NCBI GenBank assembly: GCA_964449075.1 | Contig: CAYVBJ010000010.1 | Coordinates: 24,571-88,570, forward strand | DNA: 64,000 nt | Direction of reading: 5' to 3' | From: CAYVBJ01 sp964449075 | GTDB taxonomy: Bacteria > Bacteroidota > Rhodothermia > Balneolales > Balneolaceae | In this document: positions 9,095-17,628 of the stretch, piece after piece | Layout of the letters: each line of letters starts with the position of its first letter | Numbering within the stretch: position 1 is the stretch's first letter | Position numbers and translations under genes: made by a program | Notes under the pieces: generated by a model | Told to the model about the DNA's origin: nothing | What the model saw: the letters and a program-made list of their open reading frames with translations, nothing else | The model's database searches: none

Positions 9095-10711
9095 ATGTCT
9101 TTAATGAAATCACTTAACTCAGGTGTTAGCGGCCTTCGGGCATTCCAGACAAAAATGGATGTAATCGGTAATAACATTGCCAACGTTGATACCACAGGCT
9201 TTAAAAGCTCACGGGCAACATTTTCAGAAATGCTGAGCCAGCGCATCGGCTCTGGCGGAGGCTCACAATCATCACCGCAATCCGGTGCACAGGTTGGACT
9301 GGGTGTGCGGCTGGCAGCAATCGACCGTGATTTTAACCAGGGAGGGTTGCAAACCACCGGCCGGCAAACGGATCTGGCCATCGAGGGCGAAGGATTTTTC
9401 CTGGTAAATGAAGGTACGCAGCCTTTTCTTACCAGAGCAGGTAATTTTGCCTTTAACAGGGATGGATTTCTTGTAGATCAGGCAGGCAGAAATGTTCAGG
9501 GATTTAATGCCGACAGCGAGGGCAATATAATCGCCGGCGGCGCCACTGATGGCATACGAATTGATTTTGAAAATATACTTGATCCTCAGGCAACTGAAAA
9601 TATCTATGTTGCGGGGAACCTGAATGCTGATACAAGTACAAATCAGATTGTTCAGTCCCGTTCTGCCTTTACAACTGCCGGCGGGGCACTTGCTACATCA
9701 GGAACATTAATTAATGACCTTGCTCAAACCTCAACTGCACTTGCAGCCGGTGACCAGATCGAATTTGAGTTTACACTCAATGACGGAACCGCTCTTACTG
9801 CAACACATACATTTGCGGCCGGAGATACAGTGGATGATATGATCACCTCACTGAACACAGCACTGGCAGGCGAGGGTAATGTCAGCCTTGTTGACGGTAT
9901 ACTCGTTTTGAGATCCGACACACTTGGCGACAGCAGTCTTAATATAAACAGCGCCACTGTAACAGGCACAGGTGATATCAATATGCCGGGATTCCAGGTT
10001 ACTCAGGCAGGTTCCACGGGCAGCCAGACAATTAGTACAACTGTATTTGATGGACTCGGACGTGCCCATACCCTGCTTGTAAATGTTACCCAAACGGATG
10101 TAAACACCTGGGAATATGAAGCAAGTTTTCTGGATGGTGAAGAGATTACAGCCGGTGGAGCAGGTACAATTGAGTTTGATGAGTCGGGGAGTCTGACAAC
10201 CGACAGTGCTTTTGAAATCAGTTTTGATCCGGGTAACGGGGCTTCTCCCATGAGCTTTAATGTTAACCTGGGTAATCCGGACGACGGCTCAAGGATTTCA
10301 CAATTCTCAGGTTCATCATCCGCTAAAATTACATCCCAGGATGGATTTACTGAAGGACGGCTGGTTGATTTCAGTTTTGATGGTGATGGATTCATCAACG
10401 GAATTTTCAGCAATGGCAGAAATGTACAGCTTGGACAGCTTGCGATAGCTGACGTAGCTAATAATAACGGCCTTGAAACAGTTGGCAGTGGGCTCTTCCG
10501 TAATACAGTAGCCTCCGGTGATATTTCAATAAATACAGCTGCAAATATGGAAGCTACAAACTTGTCAGCTGGCGTTCTGGAAGGCTCAAATGTTGATCTT
10601 GCCCGGGAATTTACTGAAATGATTACCTCTCAGAGAGCATTTCAATCAAATGCACGGGTGATAACAACCGCAGACGAGCTGCTGGCCGAAACGGTTGCAC
10701 TTAAACGATAA
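9095..10711 (+). CDS. flgE: Flagellar hook protein FlgE
   Basis: A 538-residue hook subunit. The N-terminus has the rod/hook motif F-Q-T-K-M-D-V-I-G-N-N-I-A-N-V-D-T-T-G-F-K-S. The C-terminus ends with N-V-D-L-A-R-E-F-T-E-M-I-T-S-Q-R-A-F-Q-S-N. The central 350 or so residues are the variable outer domains, low in Lys and rich in Thr, Ser, Gly and Asp. GAGG lies just upstream of the ATG. A 123-base gap separates it from flgD, and an intrinsic terminator follows, so it ends the first block. Confidence 0.97.
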   Translation: MSLMKSLNSGVSGLRAFQTKMDVIGNNIANVDTTGFKSSRATFSEMLSQRIGSGGGSQSSPQSGAQVGLGVRLAAIDRDFNQGGLQTTGRQTDLAIEGEGFFLVNEGTQPFLTRAGNFAFNRDGFLVDQAGRNVQGFNADSEGNIIAGGATDGIRIDFENILDPQATENIYVAGNLNADTSTNQIVQSRSAFTTAGGALATSGTLINDLAQTSTALAAGDQIEFEFTLNDGTALTATHTFAAGDTVDDMITSLNTALAGEGNVSLVDGILVLRSDTLGDSSLNINSATVTGTGDINMPGFQVTQAGSTGSQTISTTVFDGLGRAHTLLVNVTQTDVNTWEYEASFLDGEEITAGGAGTIEFDESGSLTTDSAFEISFDPGNGASPMSFNVNLGNPDDGSRISQFSGSSSAKITSQDGFTEGRLVDFSFDGDGFINGIFSNGRNVQLGQLAIADVANNNGLETVGSGLFRNTVASGDISINTAANMEATNLSAGVLEGSNVDLAREFTEMITSQRAFQSNARVITTADELLAETVALKR

Positions 10712-10744
10712 ACTAAAAATCGAGTATCCTTCGGTTTAATTGGG

Positions 10745-10784
10745 AAAACCCCTGTTCCGCTTATCCGGTGGCAGGGGTTTTTTT
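10745..10784 (+). terminator. Rho-independent terminator after flgE
   Basis: A 10-bp stem, AAAACCCCTG paired with CAGGGGTTTT, with a 17-base loop and a run of seven T residues beginning in the stem. It lies 34 bases after the flgE stop and before the sigma-28-like promoter of motA, so it separates the first and second flagellar blocks. Confidence 0.85.
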
Positions 10785-10883
10785 AATCCTGCTATAGCCG
10801 GCTGTTACTGCAAGAAGAACGTAAAGTTGCTTTAAACAAAAGTCGCCCTGCTGTTTTTTTGAAAATAAAAATAGTAAACGGCT

Positions 10884-10910
10884 TAAGTTCACACTCTTTT
10901 TGTCCGATAA
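10884..10910 (+). promoter_or_regulatory. Candidate sigma-28 (FliA) promoter for motA
   Basis: TAAG at 10884-10887 is followed after a 15-base spacer by TCCGATAA at 10903-10910. The enterobacterial FliA consensus is TAAA-N15-GCCGATAA, so the match is one mismatch in each element with exact spacing. It lies 44 bases upstream of the motA GTG and downstream of the flgE terminator. The window encodes FliA, which makes it a natural target. No experimental support is available from sequence. Confidence 0.6.
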
Positions 10911-10954
10911 AAAAGAGAGAAACGAATCCCATTTTAAATAAAAATCTATAATCA

Positions 10955-11833
10955 GTGGATAAGTCAACAGTTTTTGGTTTGGCGGGCGCCTTTGCTCTTG
11001 TTCTGAGCGCAATCATTTTCCAGGGTGAACTTGGATTGTTTTTAAGCCTGTCTTCAATTTTAATTGTTGGCGGAGGAGTAGTGATGGTAACGATTGTGAA
11101 TTATAGTTTTGATGATTTAAAAAATACGTTTGTAAGCCTTCTTGATAATCTCAAGAACAGCGATATGGATCTTAGAACCGACATAGAACTGATCAATATG
11201 TTTTCGCGGAAGGCAAGGCGTGAGGGATTGCTTGCGATGGAACAGGATATTCAGCTGATAGATGATCCGTTTTTGAAAAACGGGATGATGTACCTGCTTG
11301 ACGGAATCAAAAAAGATACACTTGTGAGTATAATGAATGATCAGATGGAGAGCGCGGAAAGGTCGATGGAAAAAAGTGTAAATGTTTTGGCTTCAATGGG
11401 TGAATATGCACCGGCCTTTGGTATGATCGGAACTGTTATAGGGCTGGTACTGATGCTTCAGAATATCCAGGATCCTGAATCCCTGGGTGTAGGGCTGGCG
11501 ATAGCCTTAATTACCACTCTATATGGAACCATTCTGGCAAACATGATTTTTGTTCCGCTTTCCGGGAAACTTGAACACCTTGGCGAAAAGCAGCTGACGA
11601 GGAAAAGATTATTTAAAACGGCAATTATATCTATCAAGGATGAAGAGAATCCCCGGATTATGGAAAATAAATTATTGAATTTCTTATCACCCGGAGAGAG
11701 GGCTGCGTACCTGACGTACTACGATAAAGAGAATTTTGACAAAAAACGTGAAGACAAACTTTACAATAACTGGAAAGATTATCAAACAATGCCATGGGAA
11801 AATCTGGTGGAAAATCTGGCGGCAACTGGTTAA
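10955..11833 (+). CDS. motA: Flagellar motor stator protein MotA
   Basis: A 292-residue proton- or sodium-channel stator subunit. Four transmembrane segments are visible: two near the N-terminus (about 5-22 and 26-45) and two near 145-200, the latter containing P-A-F-G-M-I-G-T-V-I-G-L-V and A-L-I-T-T-L-Y-G. The cytoplasmic loop between pairs has the S-R-K-A-R-R-E-G-L-L motif that faces FliG. The start is GTG. Its last 40 bases overlap motB in another frame. It heads the motAB-fliLMNOPQR block. Confidence 0.95.
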   Translation: MDKSTVFGLAGAFALVLSAIIFQGELGLFLSLSSILIVGGGVVMVTIVNYSFDDLKNTFVSLLDNLKNSDMDLRTDIELINMFSRKARREGLLAMEQDIQLIDDPFLKNGMMYLLDGIKKDTLVSIMNDQMESAERSMEKSVNVLASMGEYAPAFGMIGTVIGLVLMLQNIQDPESLGVGLAIALITTLYGTILANMIFVPLSGKLEHLGEKQLTRKRLFKTAIISIKDEENPRIMENKLLNFLSPGERAAYLTYYDKENFDKKREDKLYNNWKDYQTMPWENLVENLAATG

Positions 11834-12516
11834 TGACCTATGCCGATTTTATTACTCTGATGATGATATTCTTTATCGTTTTGTACACCTTTACACCTGG
11901 TGTGGAAAAAAATAAGTTTACGGCTATCATCGGCGCTTTCCAGGGGAAAAGAGGCGTACTTGAGTATGAATCTGTTTTTAGTGATGAATCACTTCAAATA
12001 GATATTCAGCGTGCAAAAAACTGGGATGAAATGTATCAGAATATTCAGAAAGAGAACCTGGGTGACCAGGTCGAAATTGACATTATTCCGGATGGTGTAC
12101 GGATCATAATGGGAGAAGCGGCTCTTTTTGAGACCTACTCTGCAAAATTACTTCCTGAATCACATGATCTGTTGTTAGATATCGCAAAGGGTATCGACCG
12201 GTACACCCTTGAAGAAGTAGATGTAATTGATATCCAGGGACATACGGATAACCGGCCGATACGTGTAAGCGGAGACCGGAAATATGAGTCCAATTGGGAA
12301 CTTGGCTCGGGGAGATCACTTTCTGTAATGCGATTTTTAGAAGAAAATGTCAGCCTGAAACCTGAAAAATTCAGCATCCGGAGTTTCGGTGAATACAGGC
12401 CACGTGTGCCTAATACAACTCTGGAGAATATGCAACGGAACAGAAGAGTGGAGGTTTTTATCAGGTATGCGCCGATTGAGATTCAAAGGAATGAGAACAA
12501 AAGAACAGAATCATAA
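11794..12516 (+). CDS. motB: Flagellar motor stator protein MotB
   Basis: A 240-residue stator partner. A single transmembrane helix at about 13-33 carries the ion-binding aspartate in W-L-M-T-Y-A-D-F (Asp18). The C-terminal OmpA-like peptidoglycan-binding domain includes G-H-T-D-N-R-P-I-R and N-R-R-V-E-V-F-I. The N-terminus is unusually short and begins M-G-K-S-G-G-K-S-G-G, encoded by a 12-bp tandem repeat inside the end of motA. The 40-base overlap with motA suggests coupled translation. Confidence 0.95.
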   Translation: MGKSGGKSGGNWLMTYADFITLMMIFFIVLYTFTPGVEKNKFTAIIGAFQGKRGVLEYESVFSDESLQIDIQRAKNWDEMYQNIQKENLGDQVEIDIIPDGVRIIMGEAALFETYSAKLLPESHDLLLDIAKGIDRYTLEEVDVIDIQGHTDNRPIRVSGDRKYESNWELGSGRSLSVMRFLEENVSLKPEKFSIRSFGEYRPRVPNTTLENMQRNRRVEVFIRYAPIEIQRNENKRTES

Positions 12517-12530
12517 ACTGAGGAATTTTT

Positions 12531-13043
12531 ATGACTGAAGAAGAGAAAAAATTAAATGAGTCTGATCTTTCAGAAGAAAAAGATACAGAAACGGGCCCTG
12601 GCAAAAGGAATAAATTTTTAAAAATTGGAAAAATTTTCCTGTTGATAGGAGTAATAGTTGCACAGGGAATTGCTGCTTATGCAATTATTAAAAATAATTA
12701 TCCTGATATTAAGGAGACAATTGACGGGCTCAGTGAGAAAGGCGGGGTGTATTATAAAGTTGATAATATTATTATAAATCCTGCGCATTCGGATGGAGAA
12801 CGGTATTTAATACTATCACTGGCCTTTGAAATGAACAATAGCAATGATGTGGCAACGGCTGATAAAATGAGCGTGGAAATTATCGACAGGGTTAATTCAC
12901 ACCTGATACAAAAATCAGCAATCGAATTAAGTTCTATTGAACAGAGAGAAGTAATAAAAGAAGAGCTGAAAAATGAGGTAAATGATCTTCTCGAAAAAAA
13001 AGCGGTACGGAATTTGTTCATTACTAAATATGTGATACAGTAA
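12531..13043 (+). CDS. fliL: Flagellar basal-body-associated protein FliL
   Basis: A 170-residue protein. It has a charged cytoplasmic N-terminus, one transmembrane helix at about residues 33-55 and a periplasmic FliL domain (Y-L-I-L-S-L-A-F-E-M-N-N, then I-D-R-V-N-S-H-L and L-F-I-T-K-Y-V-I-Q at the end). FliL rings surround the stator and help it engage. A GAGG lies seven bases upstream of the ATG. Position between motB and fliM matches the common order. Confidence 0.92.
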   Translation: MTEEEKKLNESDLSEEKDTETGPGKRNKFLKIGKIFLLIGVIVAQGIAAYAIIKNNYPDIKETIDGLSEKGGVYYKVDNIIINPAHSDGERYLILSLAFEMNNSNDVATADKMSVEIIDRVNSHLIQKSAIELSSIEQREVIKEELKNEVNDLLEKKAVRNLFITKYVIQ

Positions 13044-13058
13044 TGAATAAAAAATTGA

Positions 13059-14006
13059 ATGCCGCAAGTAACATATCAAAACGACTCCGGGCCGGATAAA
13101 TACAGCAGCCAGATAAAGCCGTATGATTTCAAGCAGCCCAAACTGGTGAGCAAAGAGATTATACGCTCCATGCGCAACATTCACGAAATGTATGCAAGGA
13201 ATGTAAAACGTGTGTTCGCCAATGTTCTGAATCATAATATTGAAGTCAGACTCACGGATGTTGAACAGGTTATCTTTTCAAAATACCTGAATGATATTGA
13301 CCCTCCTTCGGCAATTTTCCTTTTCAATATCGAAGAGCTAGGCGACTGGGCAGTATTACAAATGGAACCTGGGTTTTGCATGTACTGCGTGGAAAGGCAA
13401 AGCGGAGGTGGTAAATTTAACCTGGACGAGAAGAGAATGCTGAGCCGGATCGAAGAGAGAATAATGGGGCGAATTATCGAGAAGTGCTTTAAAGACCTGA
13501 GTCATGTCTGGTCGTCATTTTTTCCTTTTACAGTTATTAATCATATTTACGAAAGCAAACCTGGAAATATCAGAACAATATCAGCTAACGATCCGGGTAT
13601 TGTAATCAGGTTTCTGTTCAAGTTTGACACTTACCAGGTACCATTTTCACTCTGTTATCCATACGCCCTCCTGAAGGATCAGCTTCTTGGGAACTCTTTT
13701 AACCTGGATAAAAACAATTTTGCAGGCGCACTCTCATCCATTGAAAAGAAAAACTTTGAAGAGGATCTGAAACAGGCCGATATCACGCTGAGTACAATTC
13801 TCGGTGAATCAAATGTACCGCTCAACAAGCTTATTGGTTTAAAAGAGGGAGACCTGATTATGCTGGATCAGCAAATTGATGAACCTTTGAAAATTAAGGT
13901 TAATAACCAGGTGAAGATGAATGGCTACCCGGGTTCAATGAAAGGTAAAAAAGCAGTAAAGATTTTCAACATCCAAAAAAACAGTAACGATCGTATCGAT
14001 CTATAA
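13059..14006 (+). CDS. fliM: Flagellar motor switch protein FliM
   Basis: A 315-residue C-ring protein. The middle CheC-like domain starts at Y-D-F-K-Q-P near residue 22 and includes the helix M-R-N-I-H-E-M-Y-A-R. The C-terminal SpoA domain (about 235-310) contains V-P-L-N-K-L-I-G-L-K-E-G-D-L-I. The usual N-terminal CheY-binding peptide (L-S-Q-x-E-I-D-A-L-L) is missing. An in-frame TGA lies directly before the ATG, so no upstream start can add it. Followed by fliN. Confidence 0.94.
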   Translation: MPQVTYQNDSGPDKYSSQIKPYDFKQPKLVSKEIIRSMRNIHEMYARNVKRVFANVLNHNIEVRLTDVEQVIFSKYLNDIDPPSAIFLFNIEELGDWAVLQMEPGFCMYCVERQSGGGKFNLDEKRMLSRIEERIMGRIIEKCFKDLSHVWSSFFPFTVINHIYESKPGNIRTISANDPGIVIRFLFKFDTYQVPFSLCYPYALLKDQLLGNSFNLDKNNFAGALSSIEKKNFEEDLKQADITLSTILGESNVPLNKLIGLKEGDLIMLDQQIDEPLKIKVNNQVKMNGYPGSMKGKKAVKIFNIQKNSNDRIDL

Positions 14007-14024
14007 TAAAGCAAACGTGTAACC

Positions 14025-15002
14025 ATGGAAAATTGGAGAAAAGCAATACAAAATTTTAAACCGGCAGTGGAATATCTGCTGGGAGAAATATCGGGATCTG
14101 AGGTCGGTCTGGATCTTCAGAATCAGACAATGGCAAATGTTAAAGAGACTACGGAATCGTTTCATGAATTTAAAATTTATAAGACCATTGAAGAAAAATT
14201 TCAGGTTGAAGCACTGATTGGTTTTAAAGGCAACTGGACCGCTTTATTCTCTGATTTAAAAGCACAGTTGCCCGATCAGGAAGAATCTGAAACGGAAAAA
14301 ATGGTTTACCGGGAAATCACGGATACTCTATCCGGCCTGGTAGCTGAATCTCTTGAAAATACAGGGATAGAACTGCGTATCGATCCTTTTTCAGAGATTT
14401 CAAGTGAGAAAGTTAAAACTGTTCTGAATCTTCAGAAATATGTGGTTTCCGTGTTTCATTTGAATACGACTGAGCAGAAAGATTCAGAACATCTGGAACT
14501 TGTGTTTGCTATCTCAATTCCGAACGAACAGATTGTGAGCGAAATAATGGAAAAATGGGGCGGATCTAATCAGGTCACTACCCCTGATTTTTTGGAGGTT
14601 TTATTAAACGTAGCCAAAAACATGAATTCGATTGCGAACCGACAAGATAATGAAGGCAGTGCCAGATTCAGAAATGATGAAGGGACAAATGTTGAATTTG
14701 AACCATTTGATAAGTCTCAGGATGTGAAAAACAGAAGAGAAGTACGAAATATAGATATGCTGAAAGATGTCGAAATGCAGGTATCTGTTGAATTGGGAAG
14801 GAAAAAAATGCCGCTGGGAAAAATCCTGCAACTGATGAAAGGATCCGTAATCGAACTTGAAAAACTTGCCGGTGAGCCGGTAGATATTCTTGTAAACGGG
14901 CGCTGCATTGCCATGGGCGATGTTGTTGTAATTGATGAACATTTTGGTGTTCGGATTACAAGATTGATGGCTGCACATGAATCAATGAAAAAAGTTTCCT
15001 GA
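14025..15002 (+). CDS. fliN: Flagellar motor switch protein FliN with extra N-terminal domain (FliY-like)
   Basis: A 325-residue protein, much longer than enterobacterial FliN. The C-terminal SpoA domain (about 245-315) is typical: V-S-V-E-L-G-R-K-K-M-P-L-G-K-I-L, then V-D-I-L-V-N-G-R and F-G-V-R-I-T. The N-terminal 215 residues look like a CheC/CheX-type domain, as in FliY, with a helix at E-M-V/I-Y-R-E-I-T-D-T-L position equivalents but Asp where CheC phosphatases have Asn. A low-complexity acidic linker joins the two. It completes the C ring with FliG and FliM. Confidence 0.88.
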   Translation: MENWRKAIQNFKPAVEYLLGEISGSEVGLDLQNQTMANVKETTESFHEFKIYKTIEEKFQVEALIGFKGNWTALFSDLKAQLPDQEESETEKMVYREITDTLSGLVAESLENTGIELRIDPFSEISSEKVKTVLNLQKYVVSVFHLNTTEQKDSEHLELVFAISIPNEQIVSEIMEKWGGSNQVTTPDFLEVLLNVAKNMNSIANRQDNEGSARFRNDEGTNVEFEPFDKSQDVKNRREVRNIDMLKDVEMQVSVELGRKKMPLGKILQLMKGSVIELEKLAGEPVDILVNGRCIAMGDVVVIDEHFGVRITRLMAAHESMKKVS

Positions 15003-15003
15003 T

Positions 15004-15609
15004 ATGGATTTTGATAAATTTGGAAAACAACTGAAAAGCAATCCGCGTAAAACACTGCGATTTGTAGCCGGTTTTTCAGTTACCCTGATTGTTCTCTGGT
15101 TACTTGTTCTGATGCAGACGAACTCCTGGAAAAACGAGGGTTATGTAGATATACAAAAAATTGAGGAAATCTCAGGGAACTCAGCTCTTCAAAAAGATGG
15201 AGAATCAAAAAATGAATCAAGTCTGTCCGTAACAGAACAAAGATCCTCGGCGCCGGGATACGGAACAGTTTTTTTCCTGCTGCTTGCCGTTGGCAGCGCC
15301 TACTATTTCCTGAATCATAAGAATAAAAAGAGTCCGCAGGATAAAACTTCAGCAAATCTTGAGATACTTGAATCCATACCTGTTCCAGGTGGAAATAACC
15401 TGGTTATGATCGGAGTAAATGATGAATGCTGGATAATGAGTTCAGGTGAATCAGGGTTGGAAATACTGAAGGTATTAAGCAGATCGGAATGGAAGCAGAT
15501 AGATCTGGCTGAAAAGAAAAAACCTCTTCAAAAAACTCTTTTTGCAGATCTTTTAAAAGGTCTGCAAAGAAACGGGCAGGTCGTGAACGGTTCAGACAGG
15601 AAAAACTAA
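15004..15609 (+). CDS. fliO: Flagellar biosynthesis protein FliO
   Basis: A 201-residue membrane protein with an N-terminal transmembrane helix (about 18-37) and a second at about 83-100. A cytoplasmic domain with L-E-S-I-P-V-P-G-G-N-N-L-V-M-I-G-V follows, which matches the FliO pattern. FliO helps assemble the FliP ring of the export gate. A second hydrophobic segment is more than usual for short FliO proteins. Start and end abut fliN and fliP, and position just before fliP is the canonical one. Confidence 0.82.
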   Translation: MDFDKFGKQLKSNPRKTLRFVAGFSVTLIVLWLLVLMQTNSWKNEGYVDIQKIEEISGNSALQKDGESKNESSLSVTEQRSSAPGYGTVFFLLLAVGSAYYFLNHKNKKSPQDKTSANLEILESIPVPGGNNLVMIGVNDECWIMSSGESGLEILKVLSRSEWKQIDLAEKKKPLQKTLFADLLKGLQRNGQVVNGSDRKN

Positions 15610-16451
15610 TGAGAACAAAAAAAGTGACTGAACGTACCGGGTTGAGTTTTGCTGAACTATCTGAAGCAGCATACCGGAAGGTGCCTGTTAAAATTATTAA
15701 ATCAATAGGCCTTCTGATATTTTTATCAGGTTTTGTGCTTATCATTTTTCCTGCAGAGAGTATTGCCCAGTCAGCCGCGCAAGCTCAAACCGGAGTCAAC
15801 ATCAATATAGGAGGAGATGTAGAAGATTTCTCAGTAGCCATTCAGGCACTGATTCTTTTAACGGTACTATCTTTTGGACCGGCCATAGTTACAATGATGA
15901 CAAGCTTTACAAGGATTATCGTTGTTTTTTTCTTTCTAAGAATGGGTCTTGGTACTCAACAATCTCCACCCAACCAGGTTTTGCTGGGACTGGCACTTTT
16001 TATGACCATATTTATTATGGCACCTGCGTTTAACGAAATTAATACCTTTGCGATAGAACCTTATGTTGAAGAGGAGATCACCCAGACGGAAGCATTAGCA
16101 AGAGCAGCTCTCCCTTTGAAAGAGTTTATGGTAAATCAGACCCGCGAAAAAGATCTGCTTATGTTTATGGATCTTGGAAATATAGACCCGGTTGCCGGCC
16201 TGGATGAATTACCAATCTATGTTGTTGTGCCCGCTTTTGTGATCAGCGAACTTAGAATTGCTTTTCAAATCGGGTTCCTGATTTACCTTCCTTTTATGGT
16301 CATAGATCTTGTTGTAGCCTCTATTCTGTTATCGATGGGTATTCTGTTTCTCCCGCCCGTCCTTGTATCGTTACCTTTTAAAATACTTGTTTTCGTTTTA
16401 ACGGATGGATGGTTTCTACTCGTGGAATCAATGATCAGAAGTTTTAATTAA
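15609..16451 (+). CDS. fliP: Flagellar export gate protein FliP
   Basis: A 280-residue gate subunit with a cytoplasmic or signal-like N-terminus of about 45 residues. Conserved parts include L-S-F-G-P-A-I-V-T-M-M-T-S-F-T-R, then G-T-Q-Q-S-P-P-N-Q-V-L, and near the end M-V-I-D-L-V-V-A-S-I-L-L-S-M-G. Five FliP subunits form the core of the FliPQR channel. It overlaps the fliO stop by one base and is followed two bases later by fliQ. Confidence 0.97.
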   Translation: MRTKKVTERTGLSFAELSEAAYRKVPVKIIKSIGLLIFLSGFVLIIFPAESIAQSAAQAQTGVNINIGGDVEDFSVAIQALILLTVLSFGPAIVTMMTSFTRIIVVFFFLRMGLGTQQSPPNQVLLGLALFMTIFIMAPAFNEINTFAIEPYVEEEITQTEALARAALPLKEFMVNQTREKDLLMFMDLGNIDPVAGLDELPIYVVVPAFVISELRIAFQIGFLIYLPFMVIDLVVASILLSMGILFLPPVLVSLPFKILVFVLTDGWFLLVESMIRSFN

Positions 16452-16452
16452 T

Positions 16453-16722
16453 ATGAATTCAGAAGTCGGCTTATTTTGGTTGCAGGAGGCGCTGACTGCC
16501 ATGGTGGTTTTAGCAGGCCCAATACTCGCCGGAGCATTAATTATCGGGCTGGTTGTTGCTCTATTTCAGGCAGTCACAACCATACAAGAGATGACCCTCG
16601 CTTACGTACCAAAAATGCTGGTAGTTGTAGTGATGCTATTTTTCCTGTTTGGTTTTATGCTTGAATATACTGTCGATTTCATGGAACGCATATTTGCTTT
16701 TATTGCTACAATAAATGAGTAA
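16453..16722 (+). CDS. fliQ: Flagellar export gate protein FliQ
   Basis: An 89-residue protein with two transmembrane helices (about 15-40 and 50-75). The family motif A-L-F-Q-A-V-T-T-I-Q-E-M-T-L-A-Y-V-P-K lies between them. FliQ wraps around the FliPR core of the export gate. Size and motif are typical. About 100 bases without a gene separate it from fliR. Confidence 0.96.
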   Translation: MNSEVGLFWLQEALTAMVVLAGPILAGALIIGLVVALFQAVTTIQEMTLAYVPKMLVVVVMLFFLFGFMLEYTVDFMERIFAFIATINE

Positions 16723-16823
16723 GACAGAATCACGCGTTGCAGAATCGATCTTATTTTTTAACATGCATTTTAAACGATGTCTGAAAAACAGGAAAGTAAA
16801 AAAGAATAATTCGGGAATATCAG

Positions 16824-17600
16824 ATGGAGCTACTTAATGTTGAAATTATTCTGACCTCCTTTCTTATATTTGTGAGAGTAGGTGCCCTGATGGCCACAGC
16901 CCCGTTTTTCAGTAATGGTTCCATACCTGTTCAGGTGAAAGTTTTTTTATCACTCGTTCTTGCAGTAATGCTATTTCCCGTAATACCGGTCCAAGATATG
17001 GGTATCCCGGTTGATGCAAATATGCTTCAGATTGTTGTAGCTGTTATAAAAGAGTTACTTGTTGGAGTAGCCCTCGGTCTAACGGGACAAATTCTTTTTG
17101 CATCTCTTCAAATTGCCGGCGAACTGATGAGTCTCAATATTGGAATTGCTTTTGCGAGCTTAATTGACCCGGTAAACCAAACTCAGCAGTCTATTATTGG
17201 TCAGCTTTTCGTATTGCTTGGCACATTTATCTTTATAAGCACCGGTGGTGACGGTTATTATATACGTGCACTGGCCCACAGTTTTGATATTGTTCCGGTT
17301 GGCACGGTTGCAGCACACGCAGCTGCACCTGTTTTTATCGACCTGGCCACGCGTCTATTTGTAACAGGAGTACAAATTGCATCTCCGTTTATCATCGTTC
17401 TCTTTCTGATGGATCTTTCATTTGCCATATTTGCCAGGATAATGCCGCAGGCGAATGTCTTTTTTATCGCGCTCCCGCTAAAGGTCGGGGTCGGATTTGT
17501 TCTGCTTTTATGGGTATTGCCTTTCGCTCCAACAGCTTTTGATATGATTTTTACTCAGATATGGGATTCACTTGCTAAAGTAATGGAGGCCATTGGATAG
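16824..17600 (+). CDS. fliR: Flagellar export gate protein FliR
   Basis: A 258-residue multi-spanning protein (about six hydrophobic segments). The N-terminus has F-L-I-F-V-R-V-G-A-L-M-A-T-A-P-F-F, and the A-G-E-L-M-S-L-N-I-G-I-A-F-A segment is the FliR/EscT signature. FliR completes the FliPQR gate. It is the last flagellar gene of the second plus-strand block and converges on the toxin gene of the minus strand. Confidence 0.96.
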   Translation: MELLNVEIILTSFLIFVRVGALMATAPFFSNGSIPVQVKVFLSLVLAVMLFPVIPVQDMGIPVDANMLQIVVAVIKELLVGVALGLTGQILFASLQIAGELMSLNIGIAFASLIDPVNQTQQSIIGQLFVLLGTFIFISTGGDGYYIRALAHSFDIVPVGTVAAHAAAPVFIDLATRLFVTGVQIASPFIIVLFLMDLSFAIFARIMPQANVFFIALPLKVGVGFVLLLWVLPFAPTAFDMIFTQIWDSLAKVMEAIG

Positions 17601-17628
17601 GCTGGATATTAAAGAAGTAGCTGAATCT

